This document shows positions 23,301 to 31,291 of a DNA stretch of 64,000 bases, one piece after another. Position 1 is the first letter of the stretch. Each line of letters starts with the position of its first letter. Source of the stretch: Pectobacterium carotovorum (lineage in GTDB: Bacteria; Pseudomonadota; Gammaproteobacteria; Enterobacterales; Enterobacteriaceae); contig NZ_JAXAFK010000005.1 of NCBI RefSeq assembly GCF_033898505.1, forward strand, positions 124,001 through 188,000, written 5' to 3'. Position numbers and translations under genes: made by a program. The notes beneath the pieces are model-generated. The model was given only the letters and a program-made list of their open reading frames with translations, was not told where the DNA came from and searched no databases.

Positions 23301-23482
23301 TTATTTTCGGCGTTCTGCCGATGGCGACTAGCAGCGGCGCAGGCTCGGCCAGCCAGCATGCAGTGGGAACGGGCGTGATCGGCGGTATGCTGGCTGCGAC
23401 CTTCCTCGCGATTTTCTTCGTGCCGCTGTTCTTTGTCGTCGTGCGCCGCCGCTTCCCGCTGAAGGAGAAGGTACTGGAGTAG
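20366..23482 (+). CDS. acrD: RND efflux pump AcrD
   Basis: Inner-membrane proton-driven multidrug exporter. The 1038 residues align most closely with E. coli AcrD (aminoglycosides and other polar drugs), starting [21 protein letters not shown]. The duplicated 12-helix layout is visible, as are the proton-relay acidic pair in [23 protein letters not shown] (about 407-408) and the TM10 lysine region [21 protein letters not shown]. As in E. coli it has no adjacent periplasmic adaptor or outer-membrane gene and must borrow AcrA- and TolC-type partners (inference). A weak promoter is suggested by TTGAAT (20282) and TATAAG (20307). Confidence 0.94.
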   Translation: MANFFVDRPIFAWVLAILLSLCGMLAIKSLPLEQYPDLAPPSVRITASYPGASAQTLENTVTQVIEQSMTGLDNLMYMSSDSSNTGQARVMLTFEAGTNPDEARQQVQNQLQSAIRKLPQEVQQQGVTVSKTGDTNILMVAFVSTDGSMDKQDIADYVATNIQEPLSRISGVGEVSAYGSQYAMRIWLDPAKLMDYALTTSDVVRAIESQNSQVSVGQVGGVPSVDNQALNATINAQSLLQTPQQFRDITLRVNQDGSAVTLANVAEVELGAERYDFLSRFNGQSASGLGVTLASGANELETDKRVRERIDELSRYFPHGLEAKIAFETSPFVKASITDVVKTLFEAVLLVFLVMYLFLQNFRATLIPTIAVPVVLLGTFAVLYACGFSLNTLTMFAMVLAIGLLVDDAIVVVENVERVMSEEGLSPRDATRKSMGQVQGALVGIALVLSAVFVPMAFFGGTTGAIYRQFSITIVTSMILSVLVAMILTPALCATLLKPLAKGQHHGRKGFFGWFNRSFTRTSLKYERGVGKILISSGRWLLLYMGIIGVMAFLFFRLPTSFLPQEDRGVFTTQVQLPPGSTQQQTLQVVHKIEQYYLTQEKDTVTSVFSTIGSGPGGNGQNVARLFIRLKDWNERTTPESSSFAVIERATKAFRHIQEARVFASSPPSINGLGSAAGFAMRLQDRAGLGHDALMAARDQLLNMADSNPELTRVRHNGLDDSSQLRIHIDQRKAQALGVSVDDINSTLKTGWGSTYVNDFLDRGRVKKVYVQAAAKFRMLPDDISKWYVRNNRGGMVPFSAFAQTVWETGSPRLERYNGYSSLEIVGEAMPGVSTGTAMTVMESLVAKLPEGFGLEWTGMSLQERLSGAQAPALYAISLLVVFLCLAALYESWTVPFSVMLVVPMGVLGALLATWARGLENDVYFQVGLLTVVGLSAKNAILIVEFANEMNQKGKELVEATLEASRQRLRPILMTSLAFIFGVLPMATSSGAGSASQHAVGTGVIGGMLAATFLAIFFVPLFFVVVRRRFPLKEKVLE

Positions 23483-23564
23483 GCATCGGCGACATTGCCT
23501 GACGACCTGATGGCATTCGTCAAAGGGTGGCTTGCTGAGTGTCCATAAACAACACGATTTAGTC

Positions 23565-23597
23565 CGAACTGTTCATTTCTTCACACTGAACAGTTCG
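23565..23597. promoter_or_regulatory. 33-bp palindrome before the RhtB gene
   Basis: Perfect 11-bp arms CGAACTGTTCA (23565-23575) and TGAACAGTTCG (23587-23597), 30 bp upstream of the exporter ATG. It could be an operator, for example for the regulator two genes on, or the acrD terminator, though no T run follows. Confidence 0.5.
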
Positions 23598-23627
23598 CTC
23601 TAATACCTCTGTAAAAGAGGAGATGTT

Positions 23628-24242
23628 ATGGATATTCATGTATGGTTTTACTTCGCGCTTGCCTGTTGCGGTCTTGCTCTGACCCCTGGGCCGAATGCGC
23701 TACTGGTCATCACGCACAGTATTCGATTCGGGCCTGCTATCACCCTGTATACCGTTTTGGGCGGCATACTGGCCTTCGCGCTGTTGATGACGGTGTCCCT
23801 GTTTGGCATTGACGTGTTGCTTAACATGTACCCTTCTTTCCTGACTTACCTAAAATTTGCCGGCGGCATGTATCTTATCTGGCTGGGTTTCCGGCAGTGG
23901 CGGTTAAGGACGTTTAATATCGGTGAGTCTGCGCCATTGGCCGCATCGATAAATCGGTTATCTCTTTTTACTCAGGGTGCTGCGTCGGCAGGGGCAAATC
24001 CGAAAGTCTTCTTATTCTTCGGGGCATTTCTCTCTCAATTTATCGATCCGACAAAAGACACATTACTGCAATTTGTCGTGATGGTTGCCACCTTTGCTGC
24101 CGTAGAGTTTCTGGTTGAAATGGCTATCAGCCTGACGGCGGGACGATTCCGGGCTTACCTTGCCGAGCATGGCAAAGCCTTTAGTCTGGTCTGCGGTGCT
24201 ATCTTTATGACGGTTGGCGGGCTGGTGCTGTTTATGCAGTAA
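23628..24242 (+). CDS. LysE/RhtB-family amino-acid exporter
   Basis: The 204-residue integral membrane protein has about six hydrophobic helices and the RhtB-family opening WFYFALACCGLALTPGPNALLVITHSIRFGP, followed by KFAGGMYLIWLGFRQWR and GAASAGANPKVFLFFGAFLSQFI. The family exports amino acids such as homoserine, threonine, lysine or leucine; the substrate is unknown here. The ATG follows GAGGAGATGTT. It sits 103 bp before a GlxA-type regulator on the same strand, a plausible regulator-transporter pair. Confidence 0.88.
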   Translation: MDIHVWFYFALACCGLALTPGPNALLVITHSIRFGPAITLYTVLGGILAFALLMTVSLFGIDVLLNMYPSFLTYLKFAGGMYLIWLGFRQWRLRTFNIGESAPLAASINRLSLFTQGAASAGANPKVFLFFGAFLSQFIDPTKDTLLQFVVMVATFAAVEFLVEMAISLTAGRFRAYLAEHGKAFSLVCGAIFMTVGGLVLFMQ

Positions 24243-24345
24243 ACGGTGCTTGCGCTAAAAAGACGCTTTCCCTCGCTGAGCGTTAAAATAGGGTTATCTC
24301 TGTCTGGATTGCGTTGTCGTGATCCGTTTTTTGAGCAGGCGTAAA

Positions 24346-25329
24346 ATGGCTGATCCCCTGGTAAAATTTGTTCTGCTGCTGATGCCGGGGTTTTCCCTGC
24401 TGTCGGTCGGCGGGTTTCTTGACAAGCTAAGGTTCTCTGGCGATGAGGAGGACTATAGCCGTCAGATGAACTGTTCCTGGACGCTGACCTCGTTGGATAA
24501 CCAGCCGGTGACAGCCAGTTGTGGGGCCGTACTCGTACCAGACGACGTGGTTTCAACGCAGAAAATACATGCTGGAAACTGCGATTATTTCGTCATTTTC
24601 GGTGGGAATACGCCCACCAAAGTAATGTCTGATACCGCCTCTTATCTCCCCTTGCTGCGGCACCTTCGGCGCAGCAAGATCCCACTTGTGAGTGTCGATA
24701 ACGCCGCCTTTCTTCTCGCGGAGACGGGATTTTCCGGCAAACGCATTCTGGTTCACTGGCGTCATTTTGGTGAGTTTAAAGCCCTGTTTCCGTCTATTAC
24801 CCCCGTTACGGACAGGAACGTCATGGAGGAAGGAAACCTCTATTCTTGCCCCGGCGGCAGCGCCACCATCGAGCTGGCCGCCTTTCTGCTGGAAAAAAAA
24901 CTGGGGAGAGAACGGGCTATCAAGGGATTGTCAGATATGTTGGTCGGTGGGTTTGTTCCGCCGTCCAGCCTGACATGGAACAGCCCTGAGCTTGAGGGCG
25001 CGTCGACGTCGGTACGACGGGCGCTGACTATCATGCGCCAGAGTCTGGCAAGCAGGCTAACTTCTAAAGAGATTGCCCAGCGCAGCGGCCTGTCGCGGAG
25101 ACAGCTGGATAGATCGCTGCAAAAGCGCATTGGCCGTACTATCCAGCAGACGTACATGGACATGAGGATCGCTCAGGCCTGTTGGCTGATGCTGCGGACT
25201 TCCCGTACTTTGTCCCAAATTGCGGCAGATACCGGTTTTTCCGATCCCAGCCATCTGAGTCGTATTTTCCAGCAACATCTGGGGTTGTCGCCCGGCAAGT
25301 GGCGTCGGGTGAATGCGTTCGAAACGTAA
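24346..25329 (+). CDS. GlxA-family AraC-type transcriptional regulator
   Basis: The 327-residue protein fuses an N-terminal DJ-1/PfpI class-I amidotransferase-like domain (about 5-190; VKFVLLLMPGFSLLSVGGFLDKLR, CDYFVIFGGNTPTK) with a C-terminal AraC double helix-turn-helix (about 220-325; LTSKEIAQRSGLSRRQLDRSLQKRIG, then LSQIAADTGFSDPSHLSRIFQQHLGLSPGKWRR). Such regulators often control amine or amino-acid metabolism; the ligand is unknown. The start at 24346 (MADPLVKF) is preferred to a GTG nine codons earlier because DJ-1-type regulators begin with a similar strand. Confidence 0.88.
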   Translation: MADPLVKFVLLLMPGFSLLSVGGFLDKLRFSGDEEDYSRQMNCSWTLTSLDNQPVTASCGAVLVPDDVVSTQKIHAGNCDYFVIFGGNTPTKVMSDTASYLPLLRHLRRSKIPLVSVDNAAFLLAETGFSGKRILVHWRHFGEFKALFPSITPVTDRNVMEEGNLYSCPGGSATIELAAFLLEKKLGRERAIKGLSDMLVGGFVPPSSLTWNSPELEGASTSVRRALTIMRQSLASRLTSKEIAQRSGLSRRQLDRSLQKRIGRTIQQTYMDMRIAQACWLMLRTSRTLSQIAADTGFSDPSHLSRIFQQHLGLSPGKWRRVNAFET

Positions 25330-25425
25330 AAACCAGCAACACGCTGATTACATGTGTTATCAACAATAGATACAGATGCAATAATTTATGGTGAAATTCA
25401 TCAAACTGTAAAAAAAAGTAACTAC

Positions 25426-25462
25426 GTTATGTCCTGCTAAACTACGCAACCAAGGACATAAC
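25426..25462. promoter_or_regulatory. hairpin enclosing the alkaline phosphatase ribosome site
   Basis: GTTATGTCCT (25426-25435) pairs perfectly with AGGACATAAC (25453-25462). The right arm contains almost the whole Shine-Dalgarno AAGGA, and the hairpin ends one base before the ATG at 25464. If folded in mRNA it would hide the ribosome site; as DNA it could be an operator. Confidence 0.6.
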
Positions 25463-25463
25463 A

Positions 25464-27209
25464 ATGAAAGCTCGCTGGTTACTGCCTTTACTGATTTCTG
25501 CTGCGCTGCCAGGAATGGTGCAGGCTCAGGCCATTTATCCCATTGACCGCGCCACCATGCTGGCAGGCGGAAAATTCGATTTTAAAGTCGAGTTTGATGA
25601 AGTACTTAAGCCGGAAGATATCCGTATTCTGATCAACGGCAAGGATTACCAGCAGGTGCTGGGCAAAACGGCCTCGTTTGTTGAGCGTGAAGATGGTGGC
25701 AACGCGTCCACGATCTGGCTGCGGGACGTGAACTTGCCGGAAGCGGGCAAGTATGTGGTAGAGGCGGAAGCCAAAGGCAAAAAGACGCAGGTGAACTGGG
25801 AGGTTTATTCGGCGTCCGGTACGCGTAAAGCCAAAAACGTCATTCTGTTCATCGGCGATGGCCTGTCCGTTGCGCACCGTACTGGCGCGCGCATCCTGTC
25901 AAAAGGGGTGACGGAAGGGAAAGCCGACGGTCGTCTGGCGATTGATGATCTGCAATATATGGCGTTTGCCGGTACGTCCAGTACCGACTCTATCGCGGCC
26001 GACAGCGCCAACACCATGAGCGCCTACATGACTGGTCACAAATCCGGTGTGAACGCACTGGGTGTGTACGTCAGCCGTAGCAAAAATTCACTGGAACACC
26101 CAAAGCAGGAAACGCTGGGTGAGCTGTTGACCCGTTCTACCAAGATGTCTGTCGGCGTAGTCAGCGATGCTGAACTTCAGGACGCCACGCCAGCGGCAGT
26201 TGTCTCTCATACTCGCCGTCGTGCGGATAAAGCCGAAATCGTCGAGATGTTCTACAACGTGCAGCCTACCGTCATGCTGGGCGGCGGTTCCGCTTACTTC
26301 CTGCCGAAAAGCACACCGGGCTCGAAGCGTAAAGACGAAACCAACTACGTTGAGAAATTCCAGCAGGCGGGTTATTCACTGGTCACCGATGCGGATTCAC
26401 TGAAGAAAAACGCGGCACAGGCCACCAAGCTGCTGGGGCTGTTCCACACTGGCAACATGGATGGCGTGATAGATCGTCGTTTCCTGAAAAATGACGTTGC
26501 CAAGAAATTCCCTAACCAGCCTGATCTGACAGATATGACGCAGGCGGCACTGGATGTGCTGTCTAAAAACAAGGACGGTTTCTTCCTGGTGGTAGAATCC
26601 GCGCTGATCGATAAAGCGTCTCACCCGCTGGATTGGGAACGTGCTTTCACCAGCACCATCATGCTGGATCAGTCTGTTGCCATCGCTAAACAGTTCGCAG
26701 AGAAAAACCCGGATACGATGATTATCGTGACGGGCGACCATACTCACGGTCTGTCTATCATCGGTACTGTGGACGATAACAAGCCGGGTACGGAGATGCG
26801 TGAGAAGGTTGGCGTGTATGAAGAGGCGGGCTATCCGAACTATAAGGATGCCAACAAAGACGGTTATCCGGATGACCTGAACGTCTCCAAGCGTCTGGCC
26901 GTGTTCTTCAACAACTACCCAGACTATTACGAAACATTCCGTCCGAAGCTGGATGGCCAGTTCGTTCCTGCTATCAAGAACGAAAAAGATGAATACGTTG
27001 CCAACAAAGCCTACGAGAAAGTGCCAGGCGCGGTATTCCGTGAAGGGATTCTGCCACGCTCTTCCGATACGGGTGTTCATGCCGTTGACGATATGGTGAT
27101 TCAGGCTAGCGGCCCAGGCGCAGAACGTATCCGTGGCTACATGGAAAACACCGATCTGTTCCGGGTGATTGTGGACGCTCTTGCGGTTAAACCGCAGGAC
27201 AAAAAGTAA
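25464..27209 (+). CDS. secreted alkaline phosphatase
   Basis: Phosphomonoesterase of the metal-dependent alkaline phosphatase superfamily, 581 residues. A signal peptide (MKARWLLPLLISAALPGMVQA) directs it to the periplasm. An N-terminal beta domain (about 25-120) precedes the catalytic core: VILFIGDGLS (metal-binding Asp), SIAADSANTMSAYMTG where DSA fits the nucleophile Ser, FLVVESALIDKASHP, IIVTGDHTHG and SSDTGVHAVDD with metal-binding His residues. It is longer than E. coli PhoA and more like the PhoA-related enzymes of soil bacteria. It heads a probable unit with three transport-related genes; a terminator directly after the stop may cut expression of those. Confidence 0.9.
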   Translation: MKARWLLPLLISAALPGMVQAQAIYPIDRATMLAGGKFDFKVEFDEVLKPEDIRILINGKDYQQVLGKTASFVEREDGGNASTIWLRDVNLPEAGKYVVEAEAKGKKTQVNWEVYSASGTRKAKNVILFIGDGLSVAHRTGARILSKGVTEGKADGRLAIDDLQYMAFAGTSSTDSIAADSANTMSAYMTGHKSGVNALGVYVSRSKNSLEHPKQETLGELLTRSTKMSVGVVSDAELQDATPAAVVSHTRRRADKAEIVEMFYNVQPTVMLGGGSAYFLPKSTPGSKRKDETNYVEKFQQAGYSLVTDADSLKKNAAQATKLLGLFHTGNMDGVIDRRFLKNDVAKKFPNQPDLTDMTQAALDVLSKNKDGFFLVVESALIDKASHPLDWERAFTSTIMLDQSVAIAKQFAEKNPDTMIIVTGDHTHGLSIIGTVDDNKPGTEMREKVGVYEEAGYPNYKDANKDGYPDDLNVSKRLAVFFNNYPDYYETFRPKLDGQFVPAIKNEKDEYVANKAYEKVPGAVFREGILPRSSDTGVHAVDDMVIQASGPGAERIRGYMENTDLFRVIVDALAVKPQDKK

Positions 27210-27221
27210 TCCTACGACGCT

Positions 27222-27701
27222 ATGAATAATGCGAAATGCAGCAAAGCGGGGGCAACCCCGCTTTTATTCTCTTGGCTGCGTGCGGTGCTGGTGCTCCTCC
27301 TCCTCGGCGGTATTGCCCCGGTGAAAGCCGCGCAGTCTGAACTTTCCTTCGATAAGCTGTACGCCTCTTACGGCGTGCTGGGTCTGGAATTCTCCAATGA
27401 AGTTAAAGCGCTCTCCGGTAAACGGGTAAAGATGCGCGGCTTTATGGCGCCGCCGCTCAAGGCGGAGTCACAATTCTTTGTATTAACCAAAATGCCGATG
27501 GCGCTGTGCCCCTTCTGTTCGTCTGATGCGGACTGGCCTGAAGATATTGTCGTTGTCTATCTCTCCAAACGTCAGACCTTCGTACAGAACAACACCATGA
27601 TTGAGGTGGAAGGTGTGCTGGAGCATGGATCGTGGACCGATCCTGAAACGGGTTTTGTCAGCCTGCTGCGACTGCGTGAAGCCACGTTCGATACCCTTTA
27701 G
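27222..27701 (+). CDS. small periplasmic CxxC protein, DUF3299-like
   Basis: The 159-residue protein has a basic N-terminus and a hydrophobic stretch ending IAPVKA, a likely signal peptide. The mature part reads LSGKRVKMRGFMAPPLKAESQFFVLTKMPMALCPFCSSDADWPEDIVVVYL, resembling small periplasmic proteins (DUF3299 type) found beside MacB-like ABC genes, including Zur-regulated clusters of Pseudomonas. The CPFC motif (96-99) could bind metal or be redox-active. No strong ribosome site precedes the ATG, and an intrinsic terminator overlaps codons 8-15, so the start is uncertain. It ends 8 bp before the ABC ATPase. Function unknown. Confidence 0.75.
   Translation: MNNAKCSKAGATPLLFSWLRAVLVLLLLGGIAPVKAAQSELSFDKLYASYGVLGLEFSNEVKALSGKRVKMRGFMAPPLKAESQFFVLTKMPMALCPFCSSDADWPEDIVVVYLSKRQTFVQNNTMIEVEGVLEHGSWTDPETGFVSLLRLREATFDTL
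27243..27265 (+). terminator. intrinsic terminator inside the start of the next gene
   Basis: Perfect 9-bp stem (27243-27251 with 27256-27264), GCAA tetraloop, and TTTT at 27262-27265. It lies 33 bp after the alkaline phosphatase stop and within the first codons of the downstream coding region. Confidence 0.8.
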
Positions 27702-27709
27702 GAGCGCTG

Positions 27710-28402
27710 ATGGCTGAGTTATTGATTCAACACCTAAGTGTGACCTTCCCCGATACGTCTGAGGCAGTGCTGGATATTCCCGCGCTGTCTATTCGTTCTG
27801 GCGAGCGGGTTGCGGTGATGGGGCCTTCCGGTTCCGGTAAGACCACGCTGGTGAATGCTATTACCGGGATGGATCACAGCGGAACGGGCAGTGTGCAGTG
27901 GGAAAAGCAGGATATCTGGCAGATGAACGAAGCGGAACGCGACCGCTGGCGGGCGCAGCATATTGGATTGGTGATGCAGGATTTCCATCTTTTCCCCGGT
28001 CTGAATGCGCTGGAAAACGTCTTGCTGCCCGCACAGTTTCACCACTGGCGGATCCCCGCATCGCTCAGGCAGCGTGCGGCGGATTTGCTGGCACAGGTGG
28101 GGCTGGATACCGCGAAACGCCCGATTGAAGTGCTATCACGCGGCGAGAAGCAGCGGGTTGCCGTCGCGAGAGCGTTGCTCAGCAAGCCAGATATTATCGT
28201 TGCCGATGAACCAACAGCCAGTCTGGACGCGCACAGCGGCGAGCAGATTGCCGATCTGCTGGTGACGCTGGCGCGCGATAGCCGTGCAACGCTTATCGCG
28301 ATTACGCACGATGTGCGTCTGGCTTCGCAGATGTCGCGCTGTATTCAACTGGAAAAAGGACGCCTCGTGGCGGACACGCCGTATCAGGAGGATCGCGCAT
28401 GA
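27710..28402 (+). CDS. ABC transporter ATPase, MacB/LolD type
   Basis: The 230-residue nucleotide-binding subunit has Walker A GPSGSGKTT (38-46), Q-loop VMQDFHLFPGLNALENV (88-104), signature LSRGEKQRVAVARAL (142-156), Walker B DIIVADEPTASLD (161-173) and H-loop THD (199-201). The signature deviates from LSGGQ (Arg and Glu instead of Gly and Gln), as seen in some MacB-like ATPases. Its stop overlaps the permease start (ATGA), so the two are coupled. It would drive a mechanotransmission-type FtsX/MacB permease rather than a classic importer. Confidence 0.92.
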   Translation: MAELLIQHLSVTFPDTSEAVLDIPALSIRSGERVAVMGPSGSGKTTLVNAITGMDHSGTGSVQWEKQDIWQMNEAERDRWRAQHIGLVMQDFHLFPGLNALENVLLPAQFHHWRIPASLRQRAADLLAQVGLDTAKRPIEVLSRGEKQRVAVARALLSKPDIIVADEPTASLDAHSGEQIADLLVTLARDSRATLIAITHDVRLASQMSRCIQLEKGRLVADTPYQEDRA

Positions 28403-29805
28403 TTCCTTGGCGTCTTATCTGGGTCGACTGGCGTCGGCTCTGGCCGGGTGTGCTGGTCGTGGTGTTGCTGATCGCGATGGCGACAGCGTTAAGTATTTCG
28501 GTGAGTTTGCAGGAAAGAGCGCTGCGCATGGGCAGTGCCAAAGCCGCTGACCGTTTTGATCTGGTGATTGGCGCGCCGGGGAGTGAAACCCAACTGGTGC
28601 TGTCGTCCGTGTTCCTGCAACCGTCTGCGCTGACGTTGATTCCCGCGCAGGTGCTGACCGATCTGGAAAAGAACCCACTGGTCGCCTGGGCGGCACCGGT
28701 TGCGTTTGGTGATTTCTATCAGGGGATGCCGATTGTCGGTACCACGCCACCGCTGGTTACGGATAACGGTAAGCGGCAGCTTACCGCCGGACGCGTGTTC
28801 AACGACGGCTTTGAGGCCGTAGTAGGGGCGCAAACGGGGCTGACCGTGGGGAGTACGTTCAGTCCCATTCATGGTCAGGTGGGCGTGGAAGGGGCGCATG
28901 CGCACGATGACGTCATCTACACCGTTGTCGGCGTGCTGCCTGCTGACGGCAGCGCGTGGGATAAAGCGATTCTGGTGCCGGTGAACGCGGTATGGCGGGT
29001 ACACGGCATCCACCCACCGCATGGTGCGGACGATGCGCACCACGATCATGACGCACATGAGCATGAGGGGGAGCATGACGAACATGGGCATGATGAAACC
29101 GCACATACGGAAGGCGAGCAGCATGCTGATGAGCACCATAATGATGCTCATCCCGCGGAAGGTGCAGAAAGCGACGATCATCATGCCGATACTGATGCCG
29201 CTCAGCCGGTAACGGCTTCACACGCTGACGAACACGACGAGGCAGAAGCACACGGCCATGCGCATCAGGCTGGTTTGCCCGCTATCGTGGTGAAACCGAA
29301 AACAATCGCGGGGGCCTATCAGCTGCGTTCGCTGTATCGCAGCAATACAACGCTGGCGGTGTTCCCCGGCGAAGTGCTGGTGAAGCTCTACTCGATGCTG
29401 GGCGATATTCGTGAACTGCTGACCTATATCTCGCTGGGGACGCAGGGGCTTGTGGGCGTCGCGGTGGCGATGGTGGCGGTTATCCACCTGCGGCAGCGGC
29501 AGAAACAGATCGGCGCACTCCGTGCCTTTGGCGCACCGCGTTACGGCATTTTCACGCTGATTTGGAGTGGGCTGATGTCGCTGGTGAGCGTCGGCGTACT
29601 GCTGGGCGTCGGCCTGGGCTACCTTGCGGCCCGTGCGATTGCGGTGGTCATGAGCGAAAAAAGTGGCTTCGTTCTGCCAGTGACGCTGGAATGGGAAGAC
29701 ATCCACTTCGTCCTGCTTCTGTTGCTGGTCGCCGCCGTGGTGCTCACGATTCCGGCTATGCTGTCCTACCGTCAATCACCCGCAACGGCGCTACGCGGCG
29801 AGTAA
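28399..29805 (+). CDS. FtsX-like ABC permease with histidine-rich periplasmic loop
   Basis: The 468-residue permease has MacB topology: one N-terminal helix (about 15-35), a large periplasmic domain, then three C-terminal helices from about residue 340 with the FtsX motif IHLRQRQKQIGALRAFGAPRYGIFTLIW. Between residues 202 and 289 lie 23 His plus many Asp and Glu (for example DDAHHDHDAHEHEGEHDEHG), a typical zinc/metal-binding low-complexity insert. This points to metal sensing or handling, probably zinc, which the neighbouring phosphatase also needs; that link is inference. The start overlaps the ATPase stop. Confidence 0.9.
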   Translation: MIPWRLIWVDWRRLWPGVLVVVLLIAMATALSISVSLQERALRMGSAKAADRFDLVIGAPGSETQLVLSSVFLQPSALTLIPAQVLTDLEKNPLVAWAAPVAFGDFYQGMPIVGTTPPLVTDNGKRQLTAGRVFNDGFEAVVGAQTGLTVGSTFSPIHGQVGVEGAHAHDDVIYTVVGVLPADGSAWDKAILVPVNAVWRVHGIHPPHGADDAHHDHDAHEHEGEHDEHGHDETAHTEGEQHADEHHNDAHPAEGAESDDHHADTDAAQPVTASHADEHDEAEAHGHAHQAGLPAIVVKPKTIAGAYQLRSLYRSNTTLAVFPGEVLVKLYSMLGDIRELLTYISLGTQGLVGVAVAMVAVIHLRQRQKQIGALRAFGAPRYGIFTLIWSGLMSLVSVGVLLGVGLGYLAARAIAVVMSEKSGFVLPVTLEWEDIHFVLLLLLVAAVVLTIPAMLSYRQSPATALRGE

Positions 29806-29885
29806 GTGCGGTGAATAACGGTGTGCGCCGTCGGAAATGATGGCGCACGTCTACATCCATAGTAAAACATACGTTGTTTTGAAAA

Positions 29886-29917
29886 GGTATCCCGACAGAT
29901 TCACACTGTGGGATACC
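29886..29917. terminator. terminator between the ABC permease and ansB
   Basis: GGTATCCC (29886-29893) pairs with GGGATACC (29910-29917), and inner ACAG with CTGT, leaving one bulged base. On the minus strand it is followed by TTTTC, so it mainly serves the asparaginase gene; it may also stop the plus-strand operon. Confidence 0.75.
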
Positions 29918-29942
29918 TCATTCTTACTGCCTAACCCCGTGA

Positions 29943-30992
29943 TTACTGCTCGAAATAGCTGCGGATTTTCTCGATGTCGTCGCCGTTAGACAACGCCAGC
30001 GAAAGCAGAATGCGTGCTTTTTGCGGGTTGTAGAACCCGCTGCCGATAGCGCCATCTTTCTTCTTATCGGTCACATAGCCGTTGCCGGTGCGCGTGCTGA
30101 TCACCACCGGAATGCCTTTGGCTACCGCTTTCTTGATGTCTTCTTTGATACGCGTGGGCGTAGAACCGTTACCGCTGCCCGCGATAATGATGCCTTTTGC
30201 GCCCTGTTCAATGGCGGCATTCAGCAGGCCGCTGTCTTGATCCTGATAACCGTACAGAATGTCGACTTTCGCCAGCGTTTCCTTATTGCTTACGTCAAAG
30301 AACGGTTTGTTTTCGGGGGCGGCTGGCTGGTAAAAGAAGCGCGGAACGCCGCCGTAGAATGCGCCCAGATAGCCTTGTTCATTGGCTTTGAACGTGTCCA
30401 GCGACGTGGCGTTGGTTTTAGTGGTATAGAAGGCGGAGCCGATGCGATCGTTCAGCAGCACCATCGCACCGCGTTTTTCCGCGTTCTTACTCGTCGCCAG
30501 CGTGACGGCTTCCAGCAGGTTCATGGAACCGTCCGCGCTGATGGCGGTGGCGGGACGCATCGCGCCAACGATAACTACCGGCTTATCGCTTTTTACCGTC
30601 AGATCTAAAAAGAACGCCGTCTCTTCTAACGTGTCAGTGCCGTGAGTGATGACGACACCGTGCGTGTTTGCATCGCTTAACTGTTTGTTAATCGCTTTGG
30701 ATAGCTTCAACAGAATGGCCTGGTCGATATTGCCGCTGGCGGTGTTGGCGATTTGCTCGCCTGTCACCGTCGCGACATCGCCAATGGCTGGCACGGCATT
30801 CAACAGTTCCTGAATGCCGATAGCGCCTGCCTGATAACCTGTCGTGGCCGTATTGGATTCTGCCTTTCCGGCGATGGTGCCGCCGGTAGCGTATATCGTG
30901 ACGCCAGGTTTGACGTCATCGGCCAGCAGCGCATGGGACGACAGCATTAGACAAGCGGCGGTGATGGTGCGAGCGATGAATGAAAGTTGCAT
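29943..30992 (-). CDS. ansB: periplasmic L-asparaginase II
   Basis: Hydrolyses L-asparagine to aspartate and ammonia. The 349-residue precursor has a signal peptide (MQLSFIARTITAACLMLSSHALLA) and both threonine active-site motifs, YATGGTIAG (35-42) and ITHGTDTLEETA (115-126), plus AMRPATAISADGSMNLLEAV. It is related to the Erwinia enzymes used as drugs but clearly divergent from them. The start is at 30992, after AAGGA; 22 further codons are open upstream but lack signal-peptide character. It stands alone with its own terminator. Confidence 0.93.
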   Translation of the reverse strand: MQLSFIARTITAACLMLSSHALLADDVKPGVTIYATGGTIAGKAESNTATTGYQAGAIGIQELLNAVPAIGDVATVTGEQIANTASGNIDQAILLKLSKAINKQLSDANTHGVVITHGTDTLEETAFFLDLTVKSDKPVVIVGAMRPATAISADGSMNLLEAVTLATSKNAEKRGAMVLLNDRIGSAFYTTKTNATSLDTFKANEQGYLGAFYGGVPRFFYQPAAPENKPFFDVSNKETLAKVDILYGYQDQDSGLLNAAIEQGAKGIIIAGSGNGSTPTRIKEDIKKAVAKGIPVVISTRTGNGYVTDKKKDGAIGSGFYNPQKARILLSLALSNGDDIEKIRSYFEQ

Positions 30993-31234
30993 TGGCAGGT
31001 CCTTGTTTTTGTATGGGAAAACAAGAACGAAGCAACTTCTATACCAATGCTTATTCATCTATTAGTAAGCTAATTAATGGCGGAAAGCCTTTGGTTTGGT
31101 GCACAGCGTGGGGCGTTGGCAGCTGTATTGCACTGCAATGGTGAGCGCAGCGGCAGTGAAGGGGATGAAAGGGGCGACTGGTGTTGATAACCTGGAATGA
31201 CGTCATGCGACGTCCTACTGACGTGGTATTAAAA

Positions 31235-31257
31235 CAGGGTGAACGAGGCTCACCCTG
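31235..31257 (-). terminator. terminator of kduI
   Basis: CAGGGTGA (31235-31242) pairs with TCACCCTG (31250-31257); on the minus strand TTTTAA follows directly. It lies 34 bp past the kduI stop. The remainder of 30993-31291 between ansB and kduI shows nothing I can assign. Confidence 0.8.
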
Positions 31258-31291
31258 CTGTATTTTACGATCAGCTGTAACCGCTGACCGA

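Noticed and set aside
28489..29184. Minus-strand open frame rich in Met and Val across the permease
   Set aside because: Antisense reading of the His-rich repeat region; low-complexity artefact.
29218..29775. His-rich minus-strand open frame in the ABC permease
   Set aside because: Antisense of the FtsX domain; no start signal and no homology.
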